Notes: generated by a model not told the origin, from the letters alone. A stretch of DNA of 64,000 nucleotides from Paracoccus limosus (GCF_009711185.1 NZ_WMIF01000005.1:1-64000); one strand, 5' to 3'. Shown: positions 36,140 to 45,731, counted from the stretch's first letter. Program-made: numbers and translations.

Positions 36140-36858
36140 CGGGCAGCCCCTGGCACGGCGACCAACGCGGCCGAGGGCGCAGCCAAAGGCGACAGCAGCC
36201 GGCTGTTGCCCTGTCCGTCGCGCGCAATCGGGGCGATGCCGATGCTTTCGGCCAGAATCGGCGCCAGCGCCTGTTGCGCAGTGCCGCGCAGGCAATTGCG
36301 CAGGACGACATCCATCACCCCGCCATCGCCCGGCAATTGCCGCATCCCCGAGTTCAGCCGCCGCATCCCCAGCACGCAGGTGGTGTCGCCAAAATCGCGG
36401 CTGACCCACAGATAGGGGCCAAGCGCGTCCTCGGCCGCGATCAGATCGCCCGAAGAGACGGCACCAAAGGGCTGCGGCATGCCGCCAAAGCTGGCCAGCA
36501 GGCTTTCAAAGCGCAGCCGGCCAAAGCCCGAGACGCCGTTGCGTGTGCGCAGCATCATGACATTATCGCCCGGCACAGCGCTGTCATTGACCAGACCGAT
36601 GCGCTGTTCCAGCCCGGTGCGGATGTTGCGTTGCAGCACGCTGCGGATGCCGGGCGCGTTCACCCAGGCCTGCGCCGGCGCGACGCTGACAAAGGCCGTG
36701 CGCTCGTCGATCTGGCCTTGGGTCAGGATCAGGTCCTGCGCATCGGGCACACAGGCCCCGGCCAGAATCGGGCCAGCCAGCGCCATGGCCAGCGCCGCGA
36801 TGCGGGCCGGTCCGCGACGGCGCCGCGAAAGGGGGGGACGACGAAGCTCAGCCTCCAT
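36136..36858 (-). CDS. bcsN: Cellulose biosynthesis protein BcsN
   Basis: A 240-residue exported protein; the hydrophobic stretch ALAMALAGPILAGAC followed by a cysteine suggests a lipoprotein, though the lipobox is not ideal. The conserved body (TAFVSVAPAQAWVNAPGIRSVLQRN, RTRNGVSGFGRLRFESL, MRRLNSGMRQLPG) fits the BcsN family. That family is found almost only in alphaproteobacterial cellulose operons and has no established biochemical role. It is the promoter-proximal gene of the operon; the ATG at 36858 follows GAGGA. An AT-rich 440-base region lies upstream. Confidence 0.88.
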   Translation of the reverse strand: MEAELRRPPLSRRRRGPARIAALAMALAGPILAGACVPDAQDLILTQGQIDERTAFVSVAPAQAWVNAPGIRSVLQRNIRTGLEQRIGLVNDSAVPGDNVMMLRTRNGVSGFGRLRFESLLASFGGMPQPFGAVSSGDLIAAEDALGPYLWVSRDFGDTTCVLGMRRLNSGMRQLPGDGGVMDVVLRNCLRGTAQQALAPILAESIGIAPIARDGQGNSRLLSPLAAPSAALVAVPGAAR

Positions 36859-37300
36859 GACAAATCCTCAGCAGGACAGGTCACCGACCCAGCCCATGCG
36901 ACCGCGTAAAAGCGAAGGGAAATTGTTAACCAAGCACGTTATTCGCGCTGTGATTGTGATAGAATCGACGCCGCTGGCAATCGTCTTTCTGCACCTGCAG
37001 TAAGATTTATTACAAAATGCTCACGCACAGGGTGTAGCGTTCGCCTATAATTTGGATGAATTTATCAGTTTAATATATTGTTTTTATACCAATATTTTAG
37101 ATATTTTGTTCGACGCCTTCAGAACGGGATTCGCTTTATACGTTAACATTCCTGCCACGGCCCGCCGCCCGCCCTCGGACTGTCATTTGTTCGTTAAAAC
37201 TGAACGGTTCAGGCTGACACCCCCGCAAGCCAGGCCAGAAAAGGAAGCCGGCCCCGCCCTTGCGGGCAGAACCGGGGGGGGTCGACTTGCGATCCGGCAC
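36859..37300. other. AT-rich promoter region upstream of the cellulose operon
   Basis: A gene-free gap between the cellulose and inositol operons. From about 36920 to 37160 the sequence is far richer in A/T than the rest of the window, with runs such as TTTAATATATTGTTTTTATA (37073-37092). It contains a GTAA-N6-TTAC inverted repeat (37000-37013). Such regions usually hold regulated promoters and targets of AT-binding silencers. The right part (37170-37300) is GC-rich and is the 3' end of the convergently oriented side after iolB. An ORF can be drawn through it, but it has no family similarity or ribosome binding site. Confidence 0.55.
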
Positions 37301-38107
37301 TCAGTCAGCGTCGCGCTGCGCGATCCAATCGTGGTCGGGATGGTTCTTGAAGCGCCATTTGCGCAAGGGCCCGGCCATAACGTTCAGATAATACATCTCA
37401 TAGCCATAGGGCACGCCGCAGGGATGATGGCCGCGCGGCACCAGCACGACGTCATGGCTCGACACGCTCATCGTCTCATCAAGGCTGCCGTCCTCGGTGA
37501 AAACGCGCTGGTGGCCGTAGCCCTGCGCCGGGTTCAGCCGGTGGTAATAGGTCTCCTCCAGATAGGTCATGGCGGGGAAGTTATCCTCGTCATGGCGATG
37601 TGGCGGATAGCTGGACCAATGCCCCGGGGGGGTAAAGACCTCGGTCACCAGCAGGCTGTCGGCCACGTCGCGGCCTTCCATGGCGATGTTGTTGATATAG
37701 CGGGTATTCGTGCCCTTGCCGCGCGGGGTCAGCTCGATCCCGTCCGGGCCGAGGCGCTGCGCCGGATGGCCGCCATGGCCGGGGGCCGAGCAGACCGCCA
37801 GCGTGCAATCGGTCAGCGCCCGCGCCCGCCAGCTCTCGCCGTTCGGGACATAGGCGCAATGCGGCGGCGCCTTTTCAAAGACATTCATGCGTTGGCCCAT
37901 CTCGCCGAAATCCATCGTGTCACAGGACAGCGCCGCCTTGCCCTCGACCAGCACAAGGATCACCTCGCGGTCGCCGGTCGCCTCGGTGACTTCCTCGCCG
38001 GGTTTCAGACGATAAAGGCCAAAGCCGACATAGCCCCAACCGGCGCTTTCGGGGGTGATGTCATGCACCTTGCCGGTGATGCCCGTGGGTTTGCGCAACA
38101 GCGTCAT
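37301..38107 (-). CDS. iolB: 5-deoxy-glucuronate isomerase
   Basis: A 268-residue bicupin of the IolB family. It isomerises 5-deoxyglucuronate to 5-dehydro-2-deoxygluconate in inositol breakdown. The metal-binding cupin histidines appear in WSSYPPHRHDEDN and later in VLVPRGHHPCG. NTRYINNIAMEG and LEETYYHRLNPAQGYGHQRV are typical of the family. The ATG at 38107 has GGGAGAG upstream. It is the last gene of the run iolC-D-E-B, 22 bases after iolE. Confidence 0.96.
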   Translation of the reverse strand: MTLLRKPTGITGKVHDITPESAGWGYVGFGLYRLKPGEEVTEATGDREVILVLVEGKAALSCDTMDFGEMGQRMNVFEKAPPHCAYVPNGESWRARALTDCTLAVCSAPGHGGHPAQRLGPDGIELTPRGKGTNTRYINNIAMEGRDVADSLLVTEVFTPPGHWSSYPPHRHDEDNFPAMTYLEETYYHRLNPAQGYGHQRVFTEDGSLDETMSVSSHDVVLVPRGHHPCGVPYGYEMYYLNVMAGPLRKWRFKNHPDHDWIAQRDAD

Positions 38108-38129
38108 GCGGTCTCTCCCTGCGCGGCCA

Positions 38130-39026
38130 TCATTTCAGCCCGATCCCGGCCGCGATGGTTTTCAAGGTTTTCAGCCCAAGGCTTTGATACTGCATCGGCT
38201 CGCGAACCGAAGGGTCCTGTTCGGCCTCGATCACGATCCAGCCGTCATAGCCCGCGTCCTTCAGGATCCCCAGCAGCGGTGCGAAATCGACGCCGCCCTC
38301 GGGGTCGCCCGGCACGGTAAAGACGCCCGCCCTCACCCCGTCCATGAAGGACAGACCCTGTTCACGCACCTGCACCATCACGGCGGGGCGCACGTTCTTG
38401 GCGTGGAAATGCGCCAGCCGGCCGATATGGCGGCGCAGCGCCGGGGCCGGGTCCTGCCCGTTCGAGCCGAAATAGTAATGCCCGGCATCGAACAGCAGCC
38501 GCGTCGCCGGCCCGGTCGCCGCCATGAAAGCGTCGATTTCGTCGGGCGTTTCCACCACCGTGCCCATATGGTGATGATAGGCCAGCGCGATGCCCTCGGC
38601 AGCGGTATAGGTGGCCAGTTCCTCGACCCTGGCGCCAAAATCGCGCATCTCGGCGGCGGAGAGAACCGGGGCGTCATTCACCGGCCGGTCCAGCCCCTGC
38701 ACCGAATTCGAGGTCTCGCAGGCAATGCAGACCTTGCAGCCATTGTATTTCAGCTTGTCCAGATGCGCCCGGATCGCGCGCTTTTCATCCTCGACCGAAT
38801 GGGTCAGCAGGTTCAGCGAATGCCAGCCCGAGATGAACTGCAGCCCATGCCCGCCCAAGAGCGCCTTCAGCGCCGCCGGATCGCTGGGCCAGCGGTGGCC
38901 GTTCTCGATGCCGTCAAAGCCGATCTGCGCGGCCTCGCTCAGGATCTGCTCGGTCGGGATATGCGCGCCAAGGGTCTGGTCGTCGTCATTGGCCCAGGCG
39001 ATGGGATTGGTGCCGAATTGGATCAT
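38130..39026 (-). CDS. iolE: Inosose dehydratase
   Basis: A 298-residue TIM-barrel protein of the xylose-isomerase-like family. It dehydrates scyllo-inosose to 3D-3,5/4-trihydroxycyclohexane-1,2-dione. Family features are FGTNPIAWANDD at the start, the metal-site region YHHHMGTVVE, the following LLFDAGHYYF, HFHAKNVRP and the C-terminal glutamate in VIEAEQDPS. It starts three bases after iolD ends and precedes iolB. Confidence 0.96.
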   Translation of the reverse strand: MIQFGTNPIAWANDDDQTLGAHIPTEQILSEAAQIGFDGIENGHRWPSDPAALKALLGGHGLQFISGWHSLNLLTHSVEDEKRAIRAHLDKLKYNGCKVCIACETSNSVQGLDRPVNDAPVLSAAEMRDFGARVEELATYTAAEGIALAYHHHMGTVVETPDEIDAFMAATGPATRLLFDAGHYYFGSNGQDPAPALRRHIGRLAHFHAKNVRPAVMVQVREQGLSFMDGVRAGVFTVPGDPEGGVDFAPLLGILKDAGYDGWIVIEAEQDPSVREPMQYQSLGLKTLKTIAAGIGLK

Positions 39027-39029
39027 CTG

Positions 39030-40850
39030 TCAGTTCCGGTGTTGAAGCGCGGTCAGATAGGCGGCGCGGGCGGTGTTCACCTGCGCGCGGGTGCTGGTTT
39101 CGGGAACGGCCACATCCCACCAATGCCCGCCATGCGGGGTCGAGGGATAGGGGTCGGTGTCGATCACCACCACATAGGGGCCAGCGGCGTCGCGGGCGCG
39201 GATCAGCGCCGCCTCAAGCTCGGCGATCGAGCTGACATGTTCGGTCTCGGCCCCCATGGCCCGGGCATGGGCGGCGAAGTCGATGGCCGAGGGGTTCACA
39301 TGCCACGCGTCTTTCAGCAGGTTGTTGAACTCGGCCCCGCCGGTCGCGCGTTGCAGCCGGTTGATGCAGCCGTAACCCCCGTTGTCGGTCAGCACGATGG
39401 TGATCTTGATCCCCATCATCGCCGCCGTCGCCAGTTCCGAGTTCGCCATCATGTAGCTGCCGTCGCCGATCATGCAGATCACGTCACGCTCGGGTTGGGC
39501 CATCTTGATGCCCATGGCGCCGGCGATCTCATAGCCCATGCAGGAAAAGCCGTATTCCATGTGATAGGCACCGGGGCGCGGCGCTTTCCACAGCTTGTGC
39601 AGCTCGCCCGGCATGGTGCCGGCCGCGCACATGACCACGGTATCGGGGCCGCCGCTGCGCTGGACCGCGCCAATGACCTGTTGATCGGTCGGCAGGATGT
39701 TGGTGTCGGTGGGCGCATCGGTCAGCGGATCGACCAGTGCGAACCATGCGGCCTTCAGCCCCTTGGGCGGCGGTGGCGCGACGTGATCGCCCAGTGCTGC
39801 GTCCAGCGCCTGCAAGGCGACCAGGGCATCGGCGCAGAGCGGGGCCGCGCCGTGCTTCATCGCGTCATAGGCCGCGACATTGACCGAGACGAGCTGCGCG
39901 CCGGACCCGAACAGCGTCCATGAGCCAGTGGTGAAGTCCTGAAACCGGGTGCCGACGCCCAGCACCAGATCGGCCTTGGCGCAGATCTTATTGGCCGAGG
40001 CAGCGCCTGTCACGCCGACCGGGCCATAGTTCCACGCGTCATCCCAGGGCAGCGCGGATTTGCCGGCCTGGCTTTCCACCACCGGAATGCCGTGGCGGGC
40101 GGCAAAGCGCTGCAACTCCGCCGCAGCGCCCGAGTAATGCACGCCGCCGCCCGCCACGATCACCGGACGCTGGGCGTCCCGGATCATCGCGGTGACGTCT
40201 GCAAGCTCGACCCGGTCCGGCTCGGGCCGGCGGATGCGCCAGATGCGGGGCGCGAAGAAGGCTTCGGGCCAGTCATGGGCCTCGGCCTGCACGTCCTGAC
40301 AAAAGGCCAGCGTCACCGGGCCGCAATCGGCGGGATCGGTGAGGACACGCATCGAATGGGGCAGCGCGGTCAGCAGCTGTTCGGGCCGGGTGATGCGGTC
40401 GAAATAGCGGCTGACCGGGCGGAAACAATCGTTGACGGTGGCAGTGCCGTCGTTGAAATCCTCAAGCTGTTGCAGCACCGGATCGGGGCCACGCCCGGCA
40501 AAGACATCGCCGGGGATCAGGAGCAGCGGCAGCCGGTTCACATGCGCCAGCGCGGCCGCTGTCACCATGTTCGCAGCCCCGGGCCCGATAGAGCTGGTGA
40601 CAGCCATTGCCCGCCGGCGGCCGGATTGCTTGGCATAGGCGATGGCAGCATGGGCCATGGTCTGTTCGTTATGTCCGCGCCATGTTCGCAGCCGGTCACG
40701 TTCGGCGTAAAGCGCCTCGCCGATGCCGGCGACATTGCCATGACCAAAGATTGCCCAGACCCCGGCGATAAAGGGCTCGCCCTCTTCGGTCATCTGGGCG
40801 GAAAGCCAGCGCATCATGGCCTGCGCAGCGGTCAGCCGGATCGTGGTCAT
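39030..40850 (-). CDS. iolD: 3D-trihydroxycyclohexane-1,2-dione hydrolase (ThDP-dependent)
   Basis: A 606-residue ThDP enzyme that opens the ring in inositol catabolism. The N-terminal ThDP-binding part has FGHGNVAGIGEAL. The C-terminal part has the metal/ThDP motif GDGSYMMANSELATAAMMGIKITIVLTDN, matching GDG-x25-30-N. QLEDFNDGTATVNDCFRPVSRYFDR is typical of IolD. I chose the ATG at 40850, which overlaps the iolC stop (ATGA). A longer upstream frame is inside iolC and has no similarity. Confidence 0.96.
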   Translation of the reverse strand: MTTIRLTAAQAMMRWLSAQMTEEGEPFIAGVWAIFGHGNVAGIGEALYAERDRLRTWRGHNEQTMAHAAIAYAKQSGRRRAMAVTSSIGPGAANMVTAAALAHVNRLPLLLIPGDVFAGRGPDPVLQQLEDFNDGTATVNDCFRPVSRYFDRITRPEQLLTALPHSMRVLTDPADCGPVTLAFCQDVQAEAHDWPEAFFAPRIWRIRRPEPDRVELADVTAMIRDAQRPVIVAGGGVHYSGAAAELQRFAARHGIPVVESQAGKSALPWDDAWNYGPVGVTGAASANKICAKADLVLGVGTRFQDFTTGSWTLFGSGAQLVSVNVAAYDAMKHGAAPLCADALVALQALDAALGDHVAPPPPKGLKAAWFALVDPLTDAPTDTNILPTDQQVIGAVQRSGGPDTVVMCAAGTMPGELHKLWKAPRPGAYHMEYGFSCMGYEIAGAMGIKMAQPERDVICMIGDGSYMMANSELATAAMMGIKITIVLTDNGGYGCINRLQRATGGAEFNNLLKDAWHVNPSAIDFAAHARAMGAETEHVSSIAELEAALIRARDAAGPYVVVIDTDPYPSTPHGGHWWDVAVPETSTRAQVNTARAAYLTALQHRN

Positions 40851-42757
40851 GCCTTGTCCTCCGTCGCGGCATCGCGGGCCGCGTCCCATATGGCGCAGAG
40901 CCGGGCGTAATTGTCAGCCATCATCGCAACGGCCCCCGCATCGTCGATCCGGCCTGCCAGCCAGCGCTCGGCCACCGCGCCAAAGATGGTGCGCCCGACA
41001 GCAAAGCCCTTGACCAGCGGATAGCGCGCCGCCACCTGAAAACTGTCGGCCAGATCCGCCTCTTCGGCGGCCAGCCCCAGCACGACGATGCCGCGGGTGT
41101 GCGGATCGTTGCGGCTGATCGTGGCGCAGGCCATGTCCCAGGCCGCATCCGAGGTCATCGGTTCCAGCTTCCACCAGTCGGGATAGATGCCCAGATCATA
41201 GAAGCGCTGGATGGCGCGCGCGGCGGTGTCGTCCTGAACCGGCCCGGCCTTGGAGGCGATGATTTCCAGCAGGAACTCCAGCCGGTTGCGACGGGCGGCG
41301 GCATAAAGCCGGGCCACGGTCGCCTCTTGCTCGGCACGCATCGCGGCATCGTCGTCGGGGTGATAAAAGCACAGCACCTTGACGACATGATCCAACGGCC
41401 ATTCGGCCAGCGCACCGCAATCGGGGCCAAGCTCGGGCTCCAGCTGCAAGGGGCGAGAGCCCGGCCATTCCGCCGGCCTGCCGATCCAAAGCCCGCGGCC
41501 AGCGGCGGCCTGCAAGGCCTCCTGCCCCAGACGGTTGTCGCAAAGCAGACCGTAGCCCGGCCGCCCCTCGGCCACCTTTTCGACCGCCTGCAAGGCCAAG
41601 AGCTTGAAGGCGCCGATCTTTTCGGGCGTGGCGCCGGGCAGTTCCTCAAGCTGCATGCGGTGGTCAAAGGCAAAGACCCGCATCACTGGCCAGTCGCCAT
41701 GCCGGTTGGTGGACCAGTGCAACTGCTCGAGTTCGGCATCCTTGCGCAGGGCGGGGGTTGTCACGCCGCGCTGCAGAAAGAATTGCAGCTCGGTCCAGCT
41801 GGGATAGGCGGGGGTGCAGCCATGGCGGCTGACGGCAAAGGCCCCGCAGGCATTGGCATAGGTCAGCGCCGTGACCCAGCCGGCATCGTCCAGCCAGCCC
41901 TTGAGCAGGCCCGCCATGAAGCCATCGCCCGCGCCTAGGACGTTGAACACCTCGATCGGGAAACCGGGGCCGCTTTCGCCCGCGTCCAAGTCGTCGGGAA
42001 TGGCGCCGGCAAAGGCCACCGCCCCCATCGGACCCCGCTTGCAGACCAGCACCGCATCCGAGACGGCGCGCACGGCGCGCAGGGCTGCGATGGTGTCGGT
42101 GGTGCCGCCAGCGATGTGGAACTCCTCTTCGGTGCCGACGATCAGGTCGAACAGATGCAGCGTTGATTGCAGTTTGGCGGTCACGGCACCGCTTTCGATA
42201 AAGCGGTTCTCGCCATCGCCATGGCCCGACAGCCCCCAGAGGTTCGGGCGGTAGTCGATGTCGAGCGCGGTGCGCGCACCGTTTTCACGCGCCAGCCGCA
42301 GGGCCTTCAGCACGGCGGCCTCGGTCTGCGGGTGGCTCAGATGGGTGCCGGTGGCGACGACAGCGCGGCTGCGGGCGATAAAATCCGGGTCGATATCGGC
42401 CTCGGTCAGGCCCATGTCGGCGCAGTTCTCGCGGTAAAAGATCAGCGGGAATTGCGATTTGTCGCGGATGCCCAGCAGGACCAGCGCCGTCAGCCGCTCG
42501 GGGTCGGTGATGACGCCGGTGGTGTCGACGCCCTCGCGCGCCAGTTCCTCGCGGATGAAGCGGCCCATATGTTCGTCGCCGACACGGGTGATCAGACCGG
42601 CGCGCAGGCCCAGCCGGGCAGCCCCGGCGGCAATATTGGTCGGGCTGCCGCCGATGTATTTCTGGAATGAGCCCATATCCTCAAGCCGGCCACCGACCTG
42701 CGCGCCGTAAAGATCGACCGACGAGCGGCCGATGGTGATGACATCCAGATCTTTCAC
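40847..42757 (-). CDS. iolC: 5-dehydro-2-deoxygluconokinase fused to DUF2090 domain
   Basis: A 636-residue two-part protein. Residues 1-325 are a PfkB/ribokinase-type kinase with GGSPTNIAAGAARLG and the catalytic VFNVLGAGDGFMAGLL, which phosphorylates 5-dehydro-2-deoxygluconate. Residues about 330-630 are a DUF2090 (aldolase-like barrel) domain with FAFDHRMQLEEL. The fusion is common in proteobacteria, and the second half may perform the next, aldolase (IolJ-type) step. The start is a GTG at 42757 with GGGAGGA upstream, overlapping the stop of the ABC ATPase gene (GTGA). Confidence 0.95.
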   Translation of the reverse strand: MKDLDVITIGRSSVDLYGAQVGGRLEDMGSFQKYIGGSPTNIAAGAARLGLRAGLITRVGDEHMGRFIREELAREGVDTTGVITDPERLTALVLLGIRDKSQFPLIFYRENCADMGLTEADIDPDFIARSRAVVATGTHLSHPQTEAAVLKALRLARENGARTALDIDYRPNLWGLSGHGDGENRFIESGAVTAKLQSTLHLFDLIVGTEEEFHIAGGTTDTIAALRAVRAVSDAVLVCKRGPMGAVAFAGAIPDDLDAGESGPGFPIEVFNVLGAGDGFMAGLLKGWLDDAGWVTALTYANACGAFAVSRHGCTPAYPSWTELQFFLQRGVTTPALRKDAELEQLHWSTNRHGDWPVMRVFAFDHRMQLEELPGATPEKIGAFKLLALQAVEKVAEGRPGYGLLCDNRLGQEALQAAAGRGLWIGRPAEWPGSRPLQLEPELGPDCGALAEWPLDHVVKVLCFYHPDDDAAMRAEQEATVARLYAAARRNRLEFLLEIIASKAGPVQDDTAARAIQRFYDLGIYPDWWKLEPMTSDAAWDMACATISRNDPHTRGIVVLGLAAEEADLADSFQVAARYPLVKGFAVGRTIFGAVAERWLAGRIDDAGAVAMMADNYARLCAIWDAARDAATEDKA

Positions 42758-43545
42758 ACCGTTCCTCCCAGGCTGCCTTCCAATGCGGCCAGTTCCTGGC
42801 CCCCCGCCATCAGGTCCTGCAACTCTTCGGGCGTGATCTGGCCGCGCACGGCGGTGCCCAGCGTGCGGCCCCGGTTCAGCACGGTAAAGCGGTCACCGAC
42901 CGCCAAGGCGTGGCGCACGTTATGGGTGATGAAAACGACGCCGATGCCGTTCTTGCGCACCTTGTCGATGGTGGCGAGCACGTTGGCCGTCTGACGCACG
43001 CCCAAAGCCGAGGTGGGCTCATCAAGGATCAGCACCTTGGCCCCGAAATAGACCGCGCGGGCGATGGCCACCGTCTGGCGTTCGCCGCCCGACAGGGTGC
43101 CGACGGCCTGACCCGGCTCGCGCAGGTTGATGCCCATGCGCCGCATCTCGGCCATGGTGACCTCATTGGCCTGTTTCATGTCCATGAAGCGCAGCGGGCC
43201 GACGCGGCGCTGCGGTTCGCGCCCCATCCAGAAATTGCGCGCCACCGACATTAGCGGGATCATCGCCAGATCCTGATAGACGGTGGCGATGCCGGCCTCC
43301 ATCGAGTCGCGGGGGCTGGCAAAGCTCATCGGCTGGCCCAGAAAGCGGATCTCGCCGCTGGTGGGTTTGTGCACCCCCGCCATGGTCTTGATGAAGGTGG
43401 ATTTGCCCGCACCGTTATCGCCCAGCAGGCAGTGGCATTCGCCGGGCCGCACGTCGAAGCTGACCCCGTTCAGCGCGATGACCGGGCCGAACTGCTTGCG
43501 GATATCGACCATCTCGATGATCGGCGCGTTGTCAGAAGCAGACAT
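42754..43545 (-). CDS. Sugar/inositol ABC transporter ATPase
   Basis: A 263-residue ABC ATPase with Walker A GDNGAGKST, signature LSGGERQTVAIARAV and Walker B VLILDEPTSALG. It has a single ATPase domain, as in the FrcA/IatA-type short members of the carbohydrate uptake 2 family, rather than the tandem RbsA form. It energises the permease encoded just upstream (one-base overlap). Placement inside the iol operon makes myo-inositol the likely substrate. Confidence 0.93.
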   Translation of the reverse strand: MSASDNAPIIEMVDIRKQFGPVIALNGVSFDVRPGECHCLLGDNGAGKSTFIKTMAGVHKPTSGEIRFLGQPMSFASPRDSMEAGIATVYQDLAMIPLMSVARNFWMGREPQRRVGPLRFMDMKQANEVTMAEMRRMGINLREPGQAVGTLSGGERQTVAIARAVYFGAKVLILDEPTSALGVRQTANVLATIDKVRKNGIGVVFITHNVRHALAVGDRFTVLNRGRTLGTAVRGQITPEELQDLMAGGQELAALEGSLGGTV

Positions 43546-44642
43546 CAGCGTTCCCCCGTGATCATGCGGCGAATATAGGTGTTCAGGATGACGGCAAGGA
43601 TCAGGATCGTGCCCAGGAACACCCGGAAGAGCGAGCTTTCCGCCCCGGAAAAGAACAGCCCCTGCTGGACCACGCCAAAGATCAGCGCGCCAAGCGCCGC
43701 CCCGATGACCGAGCCATAGCCGCCGGTCAGAAGTGCACCACCGATGACGACACAGATGATCGCCTCGAATTCCTTCAATAGCCCCCGGTCGGCCGCGGCC
43801 GAGCCGAATTCCATCACCTGACAGGTGGCAAAGACACAGGCGCAGAAGGCGGTGAACATGAACATCAGCACCTTGACCCGGTTCACCGGCACGCCGACAT
43901 AGCGCGCGGCCTGCGCATCGCCGCCGGCGGCAAAGATCCAGTTGCCGAATTTGGTGCGCGTCAGCAGCACATGGCCAAAGACGATCAGCGCCAGCGCCCA
44001 GACCACCAGCATCGAGACACCTGCGACCACCGGCTGGCCCGCCTTGGGCCCCTGGGCAAAGGTCGCGATCCAGCCGTGCTGACCCATCCAGGTGAACAGC
44101 CCGGTCAGGATCTTGCCGCCAAAGACCGGTGCCAGCCAGTCGCCCGCCGCAGCCTCCTTGACGCCGCCGATGATGGTCTGGCGCGTGGTGCGGATCGACA
44201 GCCAGATGGTCAGGCCGCGCAGGATGTAAAGCGAGGCCAGCGTCACGATGAAGCTGGGCAGGCCGGTGCGGATCACCAGAAAGCCGTTCAGCGCCCCGAT
44301 GGCGATGCAGATCGCGAATGAGCTGATGATGGCCAGCCAGACCGGCCAGCCCAGCTGCACCGACAGGATGGCGATGATGGTGCCGGCAAAGCCGATCATC
44401 GAGCCGACCGACAGGTCGAACTCGCCTGCGATCATCAACAGGCAGGCGCCGACTGCGATGACGGCGAATTGCGCCGAAACGACGGTCCAGTTCTCGATGC
44501 CCTGCAGGGCGAACATGCCGCTGTTCCCGGCGATCACCAGAAAAAAGCCAAAGACCAGGATTGCGCCCGCCGTCGCGCCCAGTTCGGGGCGGATCAGGGC
44601 ACGGCGAAATTTCGAGACTTGCTGAAGGCGCTCGTCCGTCAT
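43545..44642 (-). CDS. Sugar/inositol ABC transporter permease
   Basis: A 365-residue permease of the RbsC/ribose-type family with about ten membrane helices. Family motifs are MIAGEFDLSVGSMIGF, GLPSFIVTLASLYILRGL and GSVIGAALGALIFGVVQQGL. It starts at the ATG at 44642; a GTG one codon earlier is possible. It works with the ATPase downstream and the binding protein upstream. Confidence 0.94.
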   Translation of the reverse strand: MTDERLQQVSKFRRALIRPELGATAGAILVFGFFLVIAGNSGMFALQGIENWTVVSAQFAVIAVGACLLMIAGEFDLSVGSMIGFAGTIIAILSVQLGWPVWLAIISSFAICIAIGALNGFLVIRTGLPSFIVTLASLYILRGLTIWLSIRTTRQTIIGGVKEAAAGDWLAPVFGGKILTGLFTWMGQHGWIATFAQGPKAGQPVVAGVSMLVVWALALIVFGHVLLTRTKFGNWIFAAGGDAQAARYVGVPVNRVKVLMFMFTAFCACVFATCQVMEFGSAAADRGLLKEFEAIICVVIGGALLTGGYGSVIGAALGALIFGVVQQGLFFSGAESSLFRVFLGTILILAVILNTYIRRMITGER

Positions 44643-44719
44643 CACGTTCTCACTTGTGGGAAGGGTGTCCGGGGGGCCCGGGCGGGCGGCATTGGGCCGT
44701 GCCTGCCCGGGCGGCGGCG

Positions 44720-45655
44720 TCAGCGGTAAGTGCCCGCCTGCGCCTCGACTTGTTCGATATTGGCCTTGGTGATGAAGCCCGGGCCCGAGTTGACCGAATT
44801 GGGCGGGATCACCCCGTAACGGGCATAGTTGGTCAGAAAGACCACCGGCAGATAGCCTTGCAGGAAGGGCTGCTGGTCGATGGCAAAATCGATGGTGCCA
44901 TCCTTGATCGCCTTGGAAATCTCGCCATCCAGATCGAAGGTGGCGAAATGGATCTGGCCGGCCTTGCCCATGTCATTCAGGGCAGAGATGGTCGGATCGG
45001 CGGCGTTCGGGCCCAGCGTGATGATGCCGTTGGTATCAGGATTGGCAGTCAGATAGGCCGCAACCTTGTTCTTGACCTCGGCCGGGTCCATGCCGCTGTC
45101 GATCATCTGATTGCCCAAGGGAACGCCCACGCCATCGGCATAGCCCTGGCAGCGTTCGACCGAGGCCGGGTTGGTGATGTAATGGTTGACGCAGGCGAAT
45201 TTGGTCACGCCTTCGGCCTTGGCGCGTTCGCCCGCAGCCTTGCCGGCATCATATTCGGGCTGGCCGACATGCAGCAGCGCGCCCAGTTTCTTGGATTGCC
45301 CAATGGTGCCCGAGTTGACGGTGATGACCGGGATGCCCTGCCCCACGGCGGCGCTGATCGGCCCCGACAGCACGTTGTAATCGGCGATGGTGACGATGAT
45401 CCCGTTCGGGTTCGAGGCCGCCGCCTGCTCGACGATCCGCGCCATGTCGGCCAGATCGCCCGTCGGCGGGTTGCGATATTCCACGGTCACGCCCATCTGC
45501 TTGCCGGCGACTTCCAGCGAGTTCTTGATGACGTTCCACCAGCTGTCGCTGTCGGGGGCGTGGCTGACAAAGACGAAACGTTCGCCATCGGCAAAGGCCG
45601 GCTGCGCCGCGACCAGCAGGGCGGCCGCGCTGACGGCGGTAAGCAGTTTCTTCAT
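44720..45655 (-). CDS. Periplasmic sugar/inositol-binding protein
   Basis: A 311-residue periplasmic-binding protein of the ribose/inositol type with a clean signal peptide (LLTAVSAAALLVAAQPAFA). Body motifs include PTGDLADMARIVEQAAASNPNGIIVT and ATFDLDGEISKAIKDGTIDFAIDQQPFLQGY. The ATG follows GGGAGGATCAC. It is the first gene of the transport-catabolism operon, 77 bases downstream of a GGAA-N6-TTCC operator, so its promoter is probably under the RpiR regulator next door. Confidence 0.94.
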   Translation of the reverse strand: MKKLLTAVSAAALLVAAQPAFADGERFVFVSHAPDSDSWWNVIKNSLEVAGKQMGVTVEYRNPPTGDLADMARIVEQAAASNPNGIIVTIADYNVLSGPISAAVGQGIPVITVNSGTIGQSKKLGALLHVGQPEYDAGKAAGERAKAEGVTKFACVNHYITNPASVERCQGYADGVGVPLGNQMIDSGMDPAEVKNKVAAYLTANPDTNGIITLGPNAADPTISALNDMGKAGQIHFATFDLDGEISKAIKDGTIDFAIDQQPFLQGYLPVVFLTNYARYGVIPPNSVNSGPGFITKANIEQVEAQAGTYR

Positions 45656-45731
45656 GTGATCCTCCCTAGACCTGCCGCCACGGCTCCTCCCGGGCGGATG
45701 CCGGGGGAATCAGGTCCCGCGCGGCAATGGT

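Noticed and set aside
37052-37300. Start of a long plus-strand frame in the AT-rich gap before iolB
   Set aside because: No ribosome binding site, no similarity, and the frame continues antisense through iolB.
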